Of a stretch of DNA of 64,000 bases, positions 61,381-64,000 are shown in pieces. This stretch comes from Flavonifractor sp. An10. GTDB lineage: Bacteria > Bacillota > Clostridia > Oscillospirales > Oscillospiraceae. Location of the stretch: the NCBI RefSeq assembly GCF_002161215.1, contig NZ_NFMB01000008.1, positions 1-64,000 of the forward strand. Reading direction: 5' to 3'. How positions within the stretch are numbered: position 1 is the first letter of the stretch; the number at the start of each line of letters is the position of its first letter. The notes beneath the pieces are model-generated. The model was not told where the DNA came from and ran no database searches. It was given only the letters and a program-made list of their open reading frames with translations. The translations under genes were made by a program, and so were the position numbers.

Positions 61381-61544
61381 AGGGCTTGTCTGAAAATTGG
61401 CAATGTGCCCAGCAGGGGGGATTTTGGGCCGCCGGCAGGCCGTTTTTTTGCAGAAATCCCGACGGATTTCAAGGAAAAATTGCGCCGTCCAGGGGGCAAA
61501 AGGCCCGCCGATTGGGCATGTTGACATGTTTCAAACAAGCCCTA
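61381..61544 (+). repeat. Element C, copy 2 (MITE-like)
   Basis: 164 bp matching 20911-21076. Left end AGGGCTTGTCTGAAAATTGG, right end TTTCAAACAAGCCCTA. It overlaps the last codon of the MFS gene by 3 bp. It lies downstream of that gene and upstream of pyk, and so separates two minus-strand genes. Confidence 0.7.
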
Positions 61545-62750
61545 GCCGCTCCGGCCCCTCTTCCTGGGAAGGGCCAGCAGGCAGAGCAGGACGCTGACGC
61601 AGCCGCAGGCCACGCACCCGGCCAGCATCCAGTTGGCGCCCCCCAGATCCAGGGTGAAGCCGGCCAGCATGCCGCCCAGCATGCCGCCCAGGCCGTTGGA
61701 GGCCACCATCATGATGGTCTGGCCCCGCACCCGGTCGGCAGGGGGCACCGACTCGTTGACGAAGTACACCGACGCGGGGGTGAACAGGCCGTAGCCCAGC
61801 ATCTGCAGCGGCTGGCACAGCAGCACCCCGGCCAGGTTCCAGGTGAGCAGCAGGGCTACCCCCTTCAGGGTGCAGAACGCCATGCTCAGCACCAGGATCC
61901 GCCCGCTGCCCAGCCTCCGCAGCAGCTTGGGGAACAGGAAGGCGGCGGGCAGCTCGAAGCCGCCCATGAGGAACATGGCCAGGCCCAGATCCGCGGCGGT
62001 GCCGCCCCGGCTGAGGATCACGTTCACCAGGAAGTTGGACAGAGGGAGCACGGCGGTGAGGCCGAAGAGCACCCCCGCCAGCATGAGGGTGAACCGGGGG
62101 TTGCTCCGCAGCAGGGAGAGGGCCGACTGGGGCCGCTCCGCCGCGGCCCGGCCCTCCGCCGGGGCCTTGGGATGCCAGGTGGGGTAGGTGAACACCAGGG
62201 CGATCTCCGCCGCGGTCAGGAGCAGGAAGGTGACCAGGGTGGTCTCCACCCCCCACTGCCCCACCTGCAGGCCCAGCAGCACGCACACCACCGCATAGGC
62301 CAGGGAGCCCAGCCCCCGGCCCAGGCTGTACCGGATGGGCACGCCGTCGTTGATGAACTGCACGGCCATGGCGTCCATCAGGGGGTAGGAGGACACGCCC
62401 AGCCCGCCGATGACCACCCACACCAGGGCGGTCTGGGCCAGGCCCATGGCCGGCTCGGCCCAGTACCACACTCCGGCGGCCAGGGAGAGGGCCAGGGACA
62501 CGCCCACGATGCCCTTGAGGGGCACGCCGGGGTGCCGGTCGGCAAAGCCGCCCAGCAGGGGCTGGAACACGATGCCCGCCAGGCAGCGCACCGAGGTCAT
62601 CAGCCCCGCCTCGCCGTTGGTAAAGCCCCGCTCCAGCAGCAAGGCGGTCTGGTAGGCCACGATGGCGGCGAACATGGCCCAGAAGCCCATCTGCATGGCG
62701 ATGTAGTGCCAGTCCAGCCGCCGCAGGGAGGGGGATTTCACGGTATGCAA
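61542..62750 (-). CDS. Major facilitator transporter (MFS_1-like/LacY-nucleoside type)
   Basis: 402 aa, 12 membrane segments, with the family pattern at the start (YIAMQMGFWAMFAAIVAYQTALLLERGFTNGEAGLMTSV) and a central loop rich in Ala/Glu/Arg. The substrate (sugar, nucleoside or drug) cannot be told. A TTG start fits a GGAGG site 8 nt upstream; GTG 9 bases later is the alternative. The TAG stop lies in the terminal repeat of element C. Confidence 0.83.
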   Translation of the reverse strand: MHTVKSPSLRRLDWHYIAMQMGFWAMFAAIVAYQTALLLERGFTNGEAGLMTSVRCLAGIVFQPLLGGFADRHPGVPLKGIVGVSLALSLAAGVWYWAEPAMGLAQTALVWVVIGGLGVSSYPLMDAMAVQFINDGVPIRYSLGRGLGSLAYAVVCVLLGLQVGQWGVETTLVTFLLLTAAEIALVFTYPTWHPKAPAEGRAAAERPQSALSLLRSNPRFTLMLAGVLFGLTAVLPLSNFLVNVILSRGGTAADLGLAMFLMGGFELPAAFLFPKLLRRLGSGRILVLSMAFCTLKGVALLLTWNLAGVLLCQPLQMLGYGLFTPASVYFVNESVPPADRVRGQTIMMVASNGLGGMLGGMLAGFTLDLGGANWMLAGCVACGCVSVLLCLLALPRKRGRSG

Positions 62751-62753
62751 CAG

Positions 62754-63965
62754 TTATCCCTCCGTCTTGTCAAACTGGAACATGTTCTCCAGGCCGGTGG
62801 TGCTGGCCGTGTAGAGGGTGAGCACCAGGTCGGGGTCGTATGCCCCGATGGTCTCCATCAGATCTCCGTCAAAATGGCGCAGATCGATGGTAATCAGCTC
62901 CGAGCAGGACAGGGACAGGAAGGGGGCCAGGGCACAGGCGAAGGAGTCCCGCAGCATGACGATCCGGGGCCCGTCCGGGTTGTTGTGGTTGGTGATGGCG
63001 GCGATGGGGTAGTCGCCCCCGGAATAGTAGGTGTAGGGGTTGCCGTTGAACCAGTCCCGCTCCGCCACCCGCTCCGGGAAGCACACGGAGGTCTCGAAGG
63101 GGCCGGTGCGGGAGAAGCCGTAGGCCTCACAGGCGTAGGTCAGGTTGGTGTCGAACAGGGGGGTGTAGAGGGTGATGTCGTCCGCCCCGGCATAGAGGGA
63201 GCCCACCCGCTTGCCCTGGCTGCCCAGGAAGAAGTCCTCCAGCACCTGGGTGCTCCAGCTGGCGGGGTCGGTCAGGCCCGGGCTGGTGCGGAAGCCGTAG
63301 CAGTCCTCCAGCACGCCGGCCAGCTCCTGCCAGGCGAAGAAGGCCGCCTCCGGCTTCCAGTGGTGGTCGGTCTTGAAAAACCAGCTGGAGTAGATGCCGT
63401 TGTTCTCAAAGAGGGGGCGGAGATCCAGATAGTCCGTCCCCTGCCTGTCCAGCTCCTCCAGAAAGGCGTCGGCGCTGGCGTTGCCGCTCTCCGCCAGGGG
63501 GGCGGGCAGCAGCTGCACCCCCCGCTGGAGCTTCTGGGGGGCACACAGGTAGAGGTAGGGGATGCCCAGCTCCTCCAGCTCCCGGGCAAACGCCGCGGTA
63601 TTGGCGGCATTTTCCGTGGTCTGGGGGCCCACCCACACGTGGGTGCCCATGTTCACAAAGTTCAGCGCTCCGTTGGACAGCTTTGCCACCGTGTTCTCGC
63701 TCACCGCGTCCTCCACGATCCGCCGGCCGGACAGACGCTGGACGCCCCCGTAGAGCTGGATGAACCAGTGCTCCCGATCCAGATCCTGGTTGACGGCGCT
63801 CTCCGCCCCGTCCACAAAGGTCATCACGTCCCGCTCCCGGACGAAGCTCTTGAGCAGGGTCTCAAACTTTCCCTCCCCGCCGAAGAAGGAGGTGAGCAGC
63901 AGGACAAAGCCCGCCGCCACCGCCAGCAGGAACACCACAGCGGTGATGGTATTGCGTCGTCTCAT
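62754..63965 (-). CDS. DHHW-family SGNH-like exported protein (AlgX/AlgJ-like)
   Basis: 403 aa. A signal anchor at about 5-28 is followed by an SGNH-type domain. The DHHW motif (KTDHHWKPEAA, about 215) and the Ser motif (MLRDSFACALAP, near 330) are present, and the final H is unclear. DHHW/AlgX-like proteins acetylate exported polysaccharides together with an MBOAT (AlgI) partner, whose gene would be to the right of this window. The ATG at 63965 begins just before the window edge region; GTG/TTG alternatives are not needed. Confidence 0.8.
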   Translation of the reverse strand: MRRRNTITAVVFLLAVAAGFVLLLTSFFGGEGKFETLLKSFVRERDVMTFVDGAESAVNQDLDREHWFIQLYGGVQRLSGRRIVEDAVSENTVAKLSNGALNFVNMGTHVWVGPQTTENAANTAAFARELEELGIPYLYLCAPQKLQRGVQLLPAPLAESGNASADAFLEELDRQGTDYLDLRPLFENNGIYSSWFFKTDHHWKPEAAFFAWQELAGVLEDCYGFRTSPGLTDPASWSTQVLEDFFLGSQGKRVGSLYAGADDITLYTPLFDTNLTYACEAYGFSRTGPFETSVCFPERVAERDWFNGNPYTYYSGGDYPIAAITNHNNPDGPRIVMLRDSFACALAPFLSLSCSELITIDLRHFDGDLMETIGAYDPDLVLTLYTASTTGLENMFQFDKTEG

Positions 63966-64000
63966 GGCTCACACTCCTTTAGAAATTGAAGTAGATAAAG

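Overview
This 64-kb window is GC-rich chromosomal DNA from a Firmicute. The best guess is an anaerobic gut Clostridia of the Oscillospiraceae/Flavonifractor-like group. Reasons: strong AGGAGG ribosome sites with many GTG/TTG starts, PurL of the long single-chain type, FtsW/RodA proteins, a lone SufC-SufB pair, GAFTGA-type sigma-54 regulators, and intergenic DNA full of short palindromic repeats of a kind common in gut Clostridia. I see no tRNA, rRNA, CRISPR array, transposase or phage gene.

Layout. 1-10.5 kb (minus strand): YjjG-type HAD phosphatase, split ThrE exporter, glycosyltransferase with TPRs, collagen-like surface protein, RlmD-type rRNA methyltransferase, a lipoprotein, a stalk-domain secreted protein, and a Ser/Thr kinase-LRR receptor with an HTH partner. 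10.7-20.2 kb (plus): secA, pgeF, a solute-binding lipoprotein and purL. 20.2-28.9 kb: small membrane protein, YedF with a DUF3343 protein, an FHA-FtsW fusion with a class B PBP, a ferritin-like protein, SufC-SufB and a hotdog thioesterase. 29-30.2 kb: diguanylate cyclase.

31-47.4 kb is a hexuronate catabolic locus: uxaB-uxaA, a GntR regulator, then uxaC, an amino-acid-type ABC ATPase, two tandem bicupins, two TIM-barrel epimerase-like proteins, a solute-binding protein, permease, uxuB, uxuA, eda fused to a VOC-like domain, and a KDG kinase. Galacturonate and glucuronate would both end at KDG-6-phosphate and then pyruvate plus glyceraldehyde-3-phosphate. The transporter is split through the operon and belongs to the polar amino acid class. 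The bicupins and the TIM pair have no place in the textbook pathway, so this is the strongest candidate for an undescribed system.

47.8-55.6 kb holds two sigma-54 modules. The first regulator sits directly before three palindromic sites, a perfect -24/-12 promoter and a CitMHS transporter/AtuA/AtuA-C operon. The second regulator diverges from a PhlG/phloretin-hydrolase-like enzyme and a membrane protein, again behind a -24/-12 promoter. 55.6-64 kb: HPF, a NifX-like protein with DUF134, an HPr-like protein, an MBL/beta-CASP RNase, pyruvate kinase, an MFS transporter and a DHHW-family protein.

Noncoding repeats. Element A (6.6 and 47.7 kb) is a promoter-bearing structured leader found 5' of two unrelated genes. 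Element B (30.3 and 34.2 kb) sits between two near-identical hairpins in each copy. Element C (20.9 and 61.4 kb) is a MITE-like unit whose end supplies the stop codon of the neighbouring gene. Element D (20.6 and 25.4 kb) is a composite repeat. Several GTAGGG hairpin units also occur.
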